Made by a program: the position numbers and the translations under genes. From NCBI GenBank assembly GCA_014529385.2, contig CM043944.1, forward strand, positions 54,855,768 to 54,919,767: 64,000 bases of DNA. Reading direction: 5' to 3'. The notes beneath the pieces were generated by a model that made no database searches, was not told the DNA's origin, and saw only the letters and a list, made by a program, of their open reading frames with translations. Shown here in pieces: positions 1 to 11,099 of the stretch (position 1 is the first letter of the stretch; each line of letters begins with the position of its first letter). This stretch comes from Adiantum capillus-veneris. Taxonomy: Eukaryota; Streptophyta; Polypodiopsida; Polypodiales; Pteridaceae.

Positions 1-143
1 GTCCCCTTAGAGTAGGGTGCACTCCATTCAAGTGTTCATAAAATTGACACACCTTTTTTTTTTATAAAAAAGACTATATCAAATTATACAAATGTTGAAA
101 GATACACAGTAGAATAAAAAAAGCATCTTATAGCCATATTTAT

Positions 144-884
144 TCAATGCTTTCGTGTTGACAAGTACACACCAAGGACATAATTTGTCTCAGAATCACT
201 ATACTGATTTACAATTGTGTTGTATGTATAGACTCTCTTATCTCTTGCATACAACCATCCTACCAACCATGGAATTATGGTTCTCTGCAAGAAGTTTTGA
301 AGTTGCTCGGAAGTTTGCCTCCACATCTTTGGAAATATAAGATATGTCCCTGGCATGTTCCACATCACCCTATATGGAGTGTCATCAAAAATTAAGGTAT
401 TGTTTGCATCCAAATCCTCAAATATCTTCCAAATATCACTCAGATTTTTGTGATAAACCCTTGTAAATCCTAACATGATATTTGGATTTTGGCAATTTTT
501 GTTACTCATAAACACCATGAACTTGGTATACTGCTCAGGAAAACACTTTTGTGTGATGCGTTGCACCCTTGTTAAGTTATAGCAACTCCATATCCATAGC
601 TCAAAGTATTCAGCACAAAAATCCAAAAAACTTTGTGCGTCTGGTCGCACCACATGATAAACTTCATCTTTGTCCTCCACAAGTCGCATGTGTTGAGCCC
701 AAGATGGCATAGAATCTCCATGTTTCATTTCAACTGTCTTGAGAAGTAACCCCTCTAGATCCAAGATAAGTACTCTTTTGATGTCCTTGAAAGCAAGTGG
801 TAGGTGATAAGGAGGTGATTCATTCCTTGGACAAGGTCTTGGAGGAGGTTGGATGGGTAATTCAATAGTTTTCTTCAATTTATG
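144..884 (-). CDS. FCP1/NIF-like HAD phosphatase domain, partial gene (last exon)
   Basis: The reading frame gives about 245 residues of a NIF/FCP1 (RNA polymerase II CTD-phosphatase-like) fold. The nucleophile motif is near residue 40 and reads ILDLEGLLLKT; the family usually has DxDx(T/V), so the first Asp is kept and the second is Glu. The WSCYNLTRV stretch (about 97-105) fits motif II, and FDDTPYR (about 164-170) is the paired-Asp motif IV. Family role: dephosphorylation of phosphoserine in CTD repeats or similar nuclear substrates. The altered second Asp makes normal catalysis uncertain. There is no ATG in a suitable place. The frame opens just after an AG at 885-886, and a stronger pyrimidine-AG acceptor lies at 920-921 but leads into a frame closed by a stop. 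I therefore take this as a 3' exon, possibly damaged at its 5' edge. AATAAA follows the stop codon directly. It is paralogous to the gene at 6.1-7.3 kb and on the same strand. Confidence 0.7.
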   Translation of the reverse strand, partial: HKLKKTIELPIQPPPRPCPRNESPPYHLPLAFKDIKRVLILDLEGLLLKTVEMKHGDSMPSWAQHMRLVEDKDEVYHVVRPDAQSFLDFCAEYFELWIWSCYNLTRVQRITQKCFPEQYTKFMVFMSNKNCQNPNIMLGFTRVYHKNLSDIWKIFEDLDANNTLIFDDTPYRVMWNMPGTYLIFPKMWRQTSEQLQNFLQRTIIPWLVGWLYARDKRVYTYNTIVNQYSDSETNYVLGVYLSTRKH

Positions 885-1204
885 CTAGCATATAGCCAAT
901 CCATTTTTCTGTAATGGTTCTGAAATTAAAGAACAAGAACACTTAATGCAAACACAACAATAGACATGATTTTTACATTGTCTACCCTAAGGTTTTATTA
1001 GATACCAAAATCCATCTATGATCTACTCATTAATAGAAAGAAAGTCAAATTAAAATCCTGACTCTTTTTTATGCTACACTCTCTCTTAGTCTCAATACCA
1101 TGGAGTTCAACTATACTTAAGTCAACTAATAACTACTACTTGTTGTTAAAGGTATGCTTGTAGTGTATAAGGCTTAACCAATGCTCTAGTGTAGAATGGG
1201 TATT
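885..1204. other. AT-rich intron or intergenic stretch
   Basis: No coding sequence seen. A good acceptor-like sequence (TTCTTTAATTTCAG on the minus strand) lies at about 920-935, next to the FCP1-like exon, so this is probably intron. Confidence 0.4.
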
Positions 1205-4200
1205 TAGGTCTCAAGGTCTACCACTTATCCAAGCAAAGATCCATTTAGATATGGAAACCCAATTTTTCTTAATATAATGATATAGAGTGGACAAGTGGTG
1301 AATCCTGAGACCAAGCCACTCATGCTACTAGGGATAATAGGTTGGACAAGTGGTGGACCTTGAATGTAAACCCCCCATGTACAAAGTATCAGGGGTTTTG
1401 GGTATTTCAATGGACTCTAGCATCTTGGAAACATGGTGGAGCTTACTTCTCTCCATGTTTCAATGGAGTCTATCTTGGATAAATGGTGGAGCATCATTCT
1501 CTCCATGTTTCAATGGAGCCTACCTTGGACAAGTGGTGCATGTTTGTTTCTCTCTATGTTTGAACAGATTTAGCTTGGACAAGTGGTGGACCTTGGAACA
1601 AAATCCCCATGTAAAACATATCATGGACATTACAAGTGGTGAGAAAAAATACCATTCAATATATAACCTTATAGGTTGGAAAAGTGGTGGACCTTAACAC
1701 CCAATTATTATTAATATAATGACATAGAGTGGACAAGTGGTGAATCTTGCGACCAAACCTACTAGGAAAAGTACGTTGGACAAGTGGTGGACCTTGAATG
1801 CAAACCCCCCATGTACAAAATATTACTCATGCTACTAGGAATAATTTGGTATTAAGGTCCATGTTTCAATGGAGCCTAGCTTGGAAAAGTGGTGGACCTT
1901 TGTTTCTCTCTATGTTTCAATAGAATTTGCTTGGACAAGTGGTGAACCTTGGAACAAAACCCCCATGTAAAGCATGTCATGGGCATTACAAGTGGTGAGA
2001 AAAAATACCATTCAAGGTATAACCTTATAGGCTGGACAAGTGGTGGACCTTAGCACCCAATTCCTCTTATTATAATGACATATAGTGGAAAAGTGGTGAA
2101 TTGTGAGACCAAACCTACTAGGGATAATAGGTTGGAGAAATGGTTGACCTTGAATGTAAATCACCCATGTACAAAATATCATGGGTTTTGCGTATTTCAA
2201 TGGAGCCTAGCATCTTGGAGACATGGTGGAACTTACTTCTCTCCATGTTTTAATGGAGCCTATCTAGGAGAAATGGTGGAGGTTCCTTCTCTCCATGTTT
2301 CAATGGAGCCTAGCTTGGACAAGTCGTGGACCTTTGTTTCTCTCTATGTTTGAATATGGTTAGCTTGGACAAGTGGTGGATCTTGGAATGAAACTCCCAT
2401 GTAAAACATATCATGGGCATTTCAAGTGGCGAGAAAGGATACCATTTAAGATATAACCTTATAGGTTGGACAAGTGGTGGACCTTAACACAATATAATGA
2501 CATAGAGTGTACAAGTGGTGAATCTTGAAACCAAACCACTCATGCTACTAGGGATAATAGGTTAAACAAGTGGTGGGCCTTGAAATAAAACCCCCTAGAG
2601 TGTTTCAATGGATCCTAGCTTGGAAACATGGTAAAGCTTGCTTCTCTCCATGTTTCAATGCAGCCTATCTTGGATAAATGGTGCAGCATCATTCTCTCCA
2701 TGTTTCAATGGAGCCTAGCTTGGACAAGTGGTGGACCTTTGTTTCTCTCTATGTTTAAATAGAGTTATCTTGGAAAAGTGGTGGACCTTGGAACAAAAAC
2801 CCCATGTAAAACATATCATGGGCATTACAAGTGGTGAGAAAAAATACCATTCAATATATAACCTTATAGGTTGGACAAGTGGTGGACCTTAACACCCAAT
2901 TATTCTTAATATAATGACATAGAGTGGATAAGTGGTGAAATTGGGACCAAACCTACTAGGGAAATAGGTTGGACAAGTGGTGGACCTTGAATGTAAACGC
3001 CCCATGTACAAAATATCACTCATGCTACTAGAAATAATTTGGTATTAAGGTCCATGTTTCAATGCAGCCTAGCTTGGAAAAGTGGTGGACCTTTGTTTCT
3101 CTCTATGTTTCAATAGATTTATCTTGGATAAGTGGTGTACCTTGGAACAAAACCCCCATGTAAATCATGTCATGGGCATTACAAGTGGTGAGAAAAAATA
3201 CCATTCAAGCTATAACATTATAGGTTGGACAAGTGGTGGACCTTAACACCTAATTCCTCTTAATATAATGACATAGAGTGGACAAGTGGTGAATCATGAG
3301 ACCAAACCTACTAGGGATAATAGGTTGGACAAGTGGTGAACCTTGAATGTAAACCCCCCATGTACAAAAAATTATGGGTATTGGGTATTTCAATGGAGCC
3401 TAGCAACTTGGAGACATGGTGGAGCTTATTTCTCTCCATGTTTCAATGGAGCCTATCTAGGAGAAACAGTGGAGGTTCCTTCTCTCCATGTTTCAATGAG
3501 CCTAGCTTGGACAAGTGGTGGACCTTTCTTTCTCTATATGTTTTAATAGAGTTAGCTTGGACAAGTGGTGGACCTTGGAATGAAACCCCCATGTAAAACA
3601 TATCATGGGCATTTCAAGTGGTGAGAAAGGATACTATTTAAAATATAACCTTATAGGCTGGACAAGTGGTGGACTTTAACACATATTTCTTCTTAATATA
3701 ATGACATAGAGTGTACAAGTGGTGAATCTTGAGACCAAACCACTCTTGCTACTAGGGATAATAGGTTGGACAAGTGGTGGACCTTGAATGTAAACCCCTC
3801 ATGTACAAAATTATGGGTTTAGGGTATTTCAATGGAGCCTAGCTTGGAGACATGGTGGAGATTGCTTCTCTCAATGTTTCAATGGAACCTATCTTGGAGA
3901 AATGGTGGATCATCCTTCTCTCCATGTTTCAATGGAGCCTATCTTGGACAAGTGGTGGACCTTTGCTTCTCTCTATGTTTTAATGGAGTTAGCTTGGACA
4001 AGTGGTGGGTCTTGGAACAAAACCCCTTTGTAAAACATAGCATGGACATTACAAGTGATGAGGAAAAATATCATTCAAGATATAACCTTATAGGTTGGAA
4101 AAGTGGTGATGGACCTTGACAAGTGGTGAAGGATACCATTTAAGATATACCCTTATAGGTTGGACAAGTGGTGGACCTTAACACCCAGTTATTCTTAATA

Positions 4201-5115
4201 TAATGACATAGAGTGGATAAGTGGTGAATCTTAAGACCAAATCACTCATGCTACTAGGTATAATACGTTAGAGAAGTGGTAGACCTTGAATGTAAACACC
4301 CCATGTACAAAATATCATGGTTTTAGGGTGTTTCAATGGAGCCTAGAATCTCGGAGACATGGTAGATCTTGATTCTTTCCATGTTTGAATGGCACCTATC
4401 TTGGAAAAATGATGGAGGTTACTTCTCTCCATACTTCAACAGAGCCTAGCTTTGACAAGTGGTGAACCTTTGCTTCTCTCTATGTTTGAATAGAGTTAGC
4501 TTGGACAAGTGGTGGACCTTTGCTTCTCTCTATGTTTGAATAGAGTTAGCTTGGACAAGTGGTGGACCTTGGAATGAAACCCCCGTGTAAAACATATCAT
4601 GGGCATTTCAAGTGGTGAGAAAGGATACCATTTAAGATATAACCTTATAGGTTGGACAAGTGGTGGACCTTAATACATAGTTCTTCTTAATATAATGACA
4701 TAGAGTGTACAAGTGGTGTATCTTGAGACCAAACCACTCGTGCTACTAGGGATCCTAGCTTGGACAAGTGGTGGACCTTGGAAAAAAGTCCCCCTGTACA
4801 ACATAGATGAGTTTTTTCATGTTTTAATGGAAGAGAGATTCGACAAATGGTGGAGCTTGCTTATCTCCATGTGGATTTTAGAACTAGCTTGGACAAGTGG
4901 TGGAGCTTTGCTTTTTTACTCTTCATAATACAATGATGTATAGGTTGGTTACATGGTGAATCTTAAGGCCAAACCTCCCATCTTACTAGAGATGATAGGT
5001 TGGACAAGTGGTCAACCTTCTATCATTTCTCCATGCCTATAATTAGACAATTAGTAGAACTAGCATCTTTCTATGTTGTCTAGAGCTGAGCTTGGACAAG
5101 TAGTGGACCTTGCTA
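1205..5115 (+). repeat. Left satellite array, core motif mostly in plus orientation
   Basis: Dense tandem and dispersed copies of TTGGACAAGTGGTGGACCTT and variants. They are interleaved with phrases such as TTTCAATGGAGCCTA, CATGTTTCAATGGAG and AATATAATGACATAGAGTG. Local units of about 60-70 bp combine into imperfect units of roughly 430-460 bp. The first copy (about 1,211-1,232) is in the opposite orientation, and from about 1,285 onward the copies are on the plus strand. Short open frames here come from the repeat read in several frames and are not genes. The block separates the two FCP1-like genes. Confidence 0.9.
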
Positions 5116-5896
5116 CTCTCTTCCCTTGGATTATTAGTTTGAAGACTCATTATATATACTTGCTTAGATCTATATAATTACTCATTAGTTAGGTTACAAG
5201 TGGGTATGTAATTTGTTAGCCTCAAGGGACTTTGAATATTGAATAGTAAGACCAAGTGCTGGTTTGAAGATCTTTTGCTTATCTAAACTAGACTCTAACT
5301 CAATAATAAGTTTCATAAGTTCCACGAATTGTCCTATCTAGGCTCCAAAAGAGTCTTAATTGGTTTGTGCTAGATTATAACTTCCTTGATGGGGTAGAAT
5401 CCTAGAAAAATGAGGCACTATAAGTTTTACCTTAGCTCAAATGGATTTTTCACTTAAACTCGACTGCAATTTGGCTATCTAGTCTTTGTCTCGATGGAGT
5501 TTAACACTAGATACATAGTAGTGATATTTAAGCTTCATGTCTCTTCACTTGATCGAGATATGAGACCATACTTTCAAGGTCACCACTTGTCTTACCTAAA
5601 GACCAATGTGAGACATGGGAGCAAGAAAGCCATCCGATATTGTTTTAAGGACTATTACATAGGCAATCAATAACTTAAGTAAAGCAAAAAGACTTGGATC
5701 TTTCACAATTAATAACTTAAGTAAAGCCAAAAAGACTTGGATCTTTGACAGTTTTTTTCAAACTAAAAAAGCACAATCTCATGCTAACAAAACTATAAAT
5801 CACAATTGAAAGGTTTGAACAAGAAAAAGATCAACAATCTTAATAAGAAGGATACTTTTCATTTCATTTGATGATTACAAACTAAAATAAAGTCTC
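5116..5896. other. Non-array spacer with a 43-bp tandem duplication
   Basis: The core motif fades out here. One degenerate copy at about 5,577-5,600 is in the opposite orientation to the left array. A segment ending in AAGACTTGGATCTTT occurs twice in tandem at about 5,668-5,752. No gene seen. Confidence 0.5.
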
Positions 5897-6004
5897 TCAA
5901 GAAATTGATAAACAAAAAATGTAGGTGACTGCTTCATTATTTTGAGCAAAAATATCAAAATCTCTATTGATTGAGCTCCATCTAGTAGTATCCTTTGTAA
6001 GATC
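5897..6004 (-). CDS. Possible small 3' exon downstream of the FCP1-SAP gene
   Basis: A convincing acceptor (TTCCTTCTTGCAG on the minus strand) precedes 35 codons ending in TGA. The product starts DLTKDTTRWSSINRDF and matches nothing I recognise. The larger exon upstream ends in its own stop just before a GTACTAG donor-like site, so this piece may be an alternative last exon or lie in the 3' UTR. Support is only the acceptor and the open frame. Confidence 0.25.
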   Translation of the reverse strand, partial: DLTKDTTRWSSINRDFDIFAQNNEAVTYIFCLSIS

Positions 6005-6098
6005 CTGCAAGAAGGAATAAAAAGAAAGATTTGTTAGATACCATGCACATGAGTGTTCAAGCATGTGTATCAAGAATATATGACATGTCACTAGTACC

Positions 6099-7297
6099 TT
6101 AGGGTTGCTTTCTATCCAGCCTTAGAAGATTGTTCTCAGCTTTCACCTTATTTATATAAGCCTTTGCTGTGGTTGCCTTCAAAACTCCTTTTGTGTTACA
6201 ACCCAATTGCCTAGCTAAAGTGGTCAATTGTGACGCCTTCATGCTTTCAATGGGTGTACGCTCCTTTGCCAAGATCTCTTGTATTTGGGCTCTTCTCATT
6301 TCATTGCGGTGGCTTGTGTCACTTGCATCTTCAATGATAGTTTCATCTCTGTCACCTTTTGCAGGTGGTATTCTTCTTGTAAAGAACACCTTAGCTGACC
6401 AAACATCATTTTTCTGCTTCCAATACTCCATGATTTGTTTGTATTCACTATCATTTGTCACTATAGGTTGTCCATAACGATTAGAAGCAATTAAATCACG
6501 CACATCCCTTCTCTCATCAAGCTGAATCAAGTATGGCAGTAGCTCCTCCAAGAGCATATTGTCAACCATCTTCTCAGCATCAAATTGTGGTGGAAAAATG
6601 CAATTGTTTGCTGGTGAAATACATCCCTTGTAAGGAGAGTCATCAATAAGCACTGTTCTTTGTGGATCACATTCAAACCCCATGGCAATTTTGGCTAGAG
6701 GCTTGAACATTGCCTCAACGTTTGGATTGTCGGGTCTAAACAATTTTTGAGTTTGAGCGGTGTAGCAAACATCTTGCGACCAAATTGCAAAGAAAGGCAA
6801 TGTATCCTCAGCTAAGTTGTTTAGTGCTGCAAGGATTTGATACACATTATTCCTAGTAGCTGTCGACCAAATTGCAACATTAAACCTTTGTAAAATAGTC
6901 TTCAAGAATTGGATGCAACCTGGCCTGAGTATAATATATCTTTTTGAATCCATTTGCACTGAGTTGTGGTGTGAGGATGGTTGAGGGGAACGTTTCAACA
7001 ATAGACCATTTAAATCCAATATAATTGTAAGCATGGATTTCTCAACATCTACGCTACATGACGTAGTACCAATTGGCAATAGCTCGTGAGTGGACTTTTC
7101 AGTCTCTTTTGATGTATGTTGCATTTTTGAAGCATCGATTTCTTGGTTCTCATTATTGGAAGCTTGCTCAAGTTGCACAACACTAGACTCTAGTATAGAA
7201 ATATCATCCATCTTGGGCACTTTAGAAACCATAGAATCTATGGATTCTATAGTTGTTGACTGAACCATAGGAGCATTATCCATCCCAGTTTGTGAAT
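6099..7297 (-). CDS. FCP1/NIF-like phosphatase with C-terminal SAP-like segment
   Basis: About 400 residues. Residues 1-95 are low-complexity and acidic. A NIF/FCP1-type HAD domain spans about 95-285: nucleophile motif ILDLNGLLLK (Asp 100), WSTATRNN near 149-156 (motif II), a Lys in the FKPLAK region, and LIDDSPYKG with the Asp pair at 224-225. DLNG in place of DxDx(T/V) means the second Asp, normally the acid/base, is Asn, so the activity may be altered. Residues about 355-395 resemble a SAP DNA-binding motif (MKASQLTTLARQLG followed by a basic helix). The minus-strand sequence at 7,298-7,310 is a pyrimidine-rich acceptor (TTTTCTTAG), so this is an internal or last exon entered in phase 1. 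An ATG lies ten codons inside. Expected location is the nucleus, acting on a phosphoprotein such as the polymerase II CTD. It lies downstream of the SET exon on the same strand. Confidence 0.75.
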
Positions 7298-7939
7298 CTA
7301 AGAAAACACACACACAAATGGTATCTCAAAACCACTAGAATTTTATTCACCATATTTATATGTAGAACTCCTAGTAAGAAATTTATTTAAGGTAAAGTCG
7401 TTGTTAGAATCCTTGCAACCATTTTCAGCATTCGTACACCAAACACCACTTGTCTAAAATACAATCTACTAACTCAACATTTTCCATCCTACACTTTATT
7501 AAAGATGAGTACTTAAAGTGAAAACTAAAAGCCACCCTTGTTGAGGAAACATGGATACAAGGTCCACCAAATGTCCAACCTAGACTACAAGAAAATAATT
7601 AGAGATTTGGCTTAGATTTGGATTCAAAGGCCACCACTTATTCAAGTAAGATAACTCCACTTGTTTAAGACAGTAATGTTTGAAGCCCCACCACTTGTCC
7701 AACCTAGACATTGATTAAATTTTGGTAAGATTTATCACAAATCTAGAGTAGAATCAAGATTCTATGGCCAAGGTAGTCAAATATGTTAGACAACACACAA
7801 AGCATAAGAGCACTCTAGATTCTCGTTGAGCATAAACTAAACAATAATCAAATGTTATATTCACTTGAGATTTCATCCATGAAAAATGAAAATGATGCAT
7901 GTACTTGAGATTTCCATCCATGTACAATACTTTACAATG
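7298..7939. other. Spacer or intron with a few core-motif copies
   Basis: Between the SET exon and the FCP1-SAP exon. Three degenerate core copies at about 7,550-7,720 read GGTCCACC...TTGTCC on the plus strand, opposite to the left array. No coding sequence seen. Confidence 0.5.
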
Positions 7940-8496
7940 TCAAGTAAAGTTATAGTCAGCAAACAACTCTTCTCCTGCTTCAACTTGACAAATAGTCTCA
8001 ATGCATACATGGCCATATTCTTCTGACTTGATGTGTGAAGAGGTGCATTTATGCCAAGGTGGCAAATTTGGATCAAATGTATAGCGTACGTTGGGACAGA
8101 CATTTGTACTGTGAGAACTATTTATATAGCCCGACACGTTTCCTTCTTCTACACAACCAATAATGTATGATTGATCTTCCTCTTCTTCTATGTTTGGATC
8201 CTCTAGAAGAGAATATTTATAAGCTCTTGGAAATATTTTGCATATCTTTTTCCAGTCTTGAAATCTATACTTATGCCCTCCATAGTTTAGAATAGTCAAA
8301 CCACTTTCCAGGGTAGTATGCACAAATAGCCCATAACCAGCTCCTTCAATACATGAAAGTCGCACTTCAAAATCCACACCGTTAATATGGAAAATTACAT
8401 CTTTGGGAATAGGAAAAGTTGGTGTCCCAAAAGGATCTTCATGCCAATCATAGTGTGAAATACATCTAGTTTTTATATCACTTAACTCCTTTGTGT
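7940..8496 (-). CDS. SET-domain exon, proposed C-terminus of the ParB-MTase-SET gene
   Basis: The exon starts after a strong acceptor (TTCTTCTTTTTGCAG, minus strand) and is entered in phase 1. It encodes about 184 residues up to TGA. SET hallmarks appear in order: the N-terminal GAGYGLFV segment; a central YINSSHSTNVCPNVRY segment, which matches the usual INHSC-x-PN pocket in pattern but with NSSHSTN; and the C-terminal GEELFADYNFT, equivalent to GEEL-x-x-DY. SET proteins transfer methyl groups from SAM to lysines, usually on histones. No post-SET cysteines follow, because the stop comes straight after the DY motif. The previous exon candidate (ending at 11,100) supplies exactly the one base needed to complete the first codon as His. 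It could instead be a separate gene whose 5' exon I have not found. Confidence 0.75.
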
Positions 8497-11099
8497 CTGC
8501 AAAAAGAAGAAAATATTATGCATAAAATAATGACAATATCAAAGAAAGATATCATTATTTTATAGTCCAATAGGTCCATTGTATGGAAGACTTAGAGTGC
8601 CTCTTACATGGTGCCTCCAAGGTTTCCAAAAAATAAAATCATTGGAAAAAAAAGGCCACTGTGTCTCCAATCTATTGCCCATTTGAAGCATAGAGAGAAC
8701 CAAGGTCCACCACTTGTCCAAGCTAGACATGGAGCATTGACACAAGATCCAACACTTATCCAAGAACCCTATAGTATATGTGGTAACATGGGATGCATTG
8801 ATGCAACAAAAGTAGTCTAGCCTCCTCATCCATCTCTTTTTTCTTGTAGCCTAGAGGGATTAGTTTCAAGGTCTATCACTAGTCAAAAACTACACATAGA
8901 ACATTGATACAAGGTTCCACCACATGTGAAACCTATCATCTCTAGTAGCATGGATGGTTTGATATCAAGGTTCATCGCGTGTCCTACCTATACTCTATTG
9001 TAGCATATAGATTCTGGTTTGGTGGTACTACACTTGTCCAAACTTGGCTTGTTGTTGATATCTGGAGGTAATCAAGGGTCCTCCACTTGTCCAAGTTAGG
9101 CATATAAAACAATTGCAAGGTCCACCATGTGTACAACATATGATTGATTATAGCATGCATGGTCTTATTTCATGGGCAACCATCTTCTCTCCAACATGTG
9201 TCCAACCTCGGCTCCATTGAAGCATGGAGAGAAGCAAGGTCCACCACTTATCAAAGCTATTATTTTCTCCCAGTGCTTTCAAAACCCATAATACGTTGTA
9301 CATGGGGGGGGGGGGGGGGGGGGGATTCTTGTTTCAAGGTCCACCCCTTGGCTAAGATTGGATCCATTGAAACATAAAGAGAAGCAAGCTCTACCATTTG
9401 TCCAAGCTAGGAGCCATTGAAACATGAAAACCCCATAATAATATTGTATACGAGGGGTGTTTTTCAAGGTCTACCACTTGTCTAAGCTATGGTCCATTGG
9501 AACATGGAGAGAAGCAAAGCTCCACCACTTTTCTAAGCTAGGATCCATTGAAACATGGAGAGAAGCAAGCTCCATTGTTTGTCTAAGCTAGGCTCCATTG
9601 GAACAAGGAGAAAACAAGCTCCACCACTTGCCTATTATTGCATAGAGATTCTGGTTTGAAGGTCCACCACTTGTCCAACCTTGCCTTCATGTATGGAGAT
9701 AATCAAGAGTGCAATGCTTCTCTAAGCTAGGGACATAAAAGAGTTTCAAGGTCCACTACATATACGATCTATGATGGGTTGTAGCATGGGAGGTTTCATT
9801 TTAAGGTTGACCACTTCTCCAGCTCCGCTTGTCCAACCTCAGATCCATTGAAGAATGGAGAATAAAGGTGTACCAACTCTCCAAAATAGGCAGGACAATC
9901 TCTATAAAACCCATGAATTGTTAATATATGCTATGCTATGAGTTTTGTTTGAAGTTCCACTCCTTATCCAAGCTACAATCCATTGAAGCATGGAACTAAG
10001 TAAGATATATCTCTAGTCCAAGATAGGATCCATTGAAACATAGAGAGAATCAAGGTCCACCACTTGTCCAAGCTATGCATGGGTAATTGATATAAGGACC
10101 ACTACGTTTTCACCTATACTATGCTCTATCATGGATGGTTTCATATCCCACCAATTTTCCAACCTATTTAGTAGGTTGTATTATGGGGTTTGGTTTCAAG
10201 GTACTTCACTTGTCTAAGGTGGGTTCCATTGAACCATGGAGAGAAACTATGTCTACCACTTGTCCGAAATATGCTCCTTTAAAACATAAAAACAAGGTCC
10301 ACCACTTGTCCAAGCTAAAGTTTCTCTCCATTGAAGCATGGAGAGAAACAAGGTCTACCACCTGTCCAAAATATGCTCCATTGAAACATAAAAGCAAGGT
10401 CCACCACTTGTCCAAGCTAATATAACAAATGGGTGTTGGTTACAAGGTGTACCACACTTGTCTAAACTAGTCTTCATGCAAGGTCTACCACATGTCCAAG
10501 CTATATGAGCTTGTTTTGAAGGTCTACCACACCTCTTGAAATTAGGATCCATGTAAGGTCCACCTTTTGTCAAGCTATGCATTTAATGAGTACTAAAACT
10601 AAGTAAATTGCAGTACTTAAATACCTTTCCAAGCTCATTAAGATTTTGGTCTCTAAGGCCGGACACCACCACATGTCTAATCTATGCTCTAATTGATTAC
10701 TTATCCTAGTTCTCAAAGTCCAAACATAAGCTCCCTTCTAGCAAGGTTAGTTTAAATTTAGGCTCCAGCACCTGTCTAAGCTAGGTTCAATTTATGAAGC
10801 ATCACCATTTAACCATGCTACGATCTAATGTATCATATCAAGGGGTATTGATAAAAGGTCCAAAACTTATTGAGTTCAAGCTCTTAAGTAATTAAGTCTT
10901 TGTGAGTATTAAATGTTTAGTTTTAGTCTACAGATCCACCATTCAAAAAACTCAAGTAATTTACTATTTACATTCAAACCTTGAATGCTTGAGATAAAAA
11001 ATACAAGCTCAATCAATACTATATAAAGCAAAATCTAACATTAAGAGTATCAAATCAGTAACAAGAAACACTAACATGCACAAGAAACTCAAAACATAC
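8497..11099 (-). repeat. Satellite array inside a proposed 2.6-kb intron
   Basis: Core copies in the orientation GGTCCACCACTTGTCCAAGC occur from about 8,695 to 10,590, with spacers such as CTCCATTGAAACATGGAGAGAAGC. The array is more divergent than the one at 13.8-24.4 kb. On the minus strand the region begins GTATGT (11,099-11,094) and ends TTTTTGCAG (8,497), so it fits one GT-AG intron between the MTase and SET exons. About 500 bp at 10,600-11,099 have no core copies and no coding potential that I see. Confidence 0.7.
9304..9324 (+). repeat. Homopolymer G run of about 21
   Basis: An uninterrupted run of about 21 G in otherwise AT-rich repeats. It occupies the place where other array units have CATGGGGGGTTT, so it looks like expansion of that short G run. 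Its exact length is prone to sequencing error. Confidence 0.9.
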
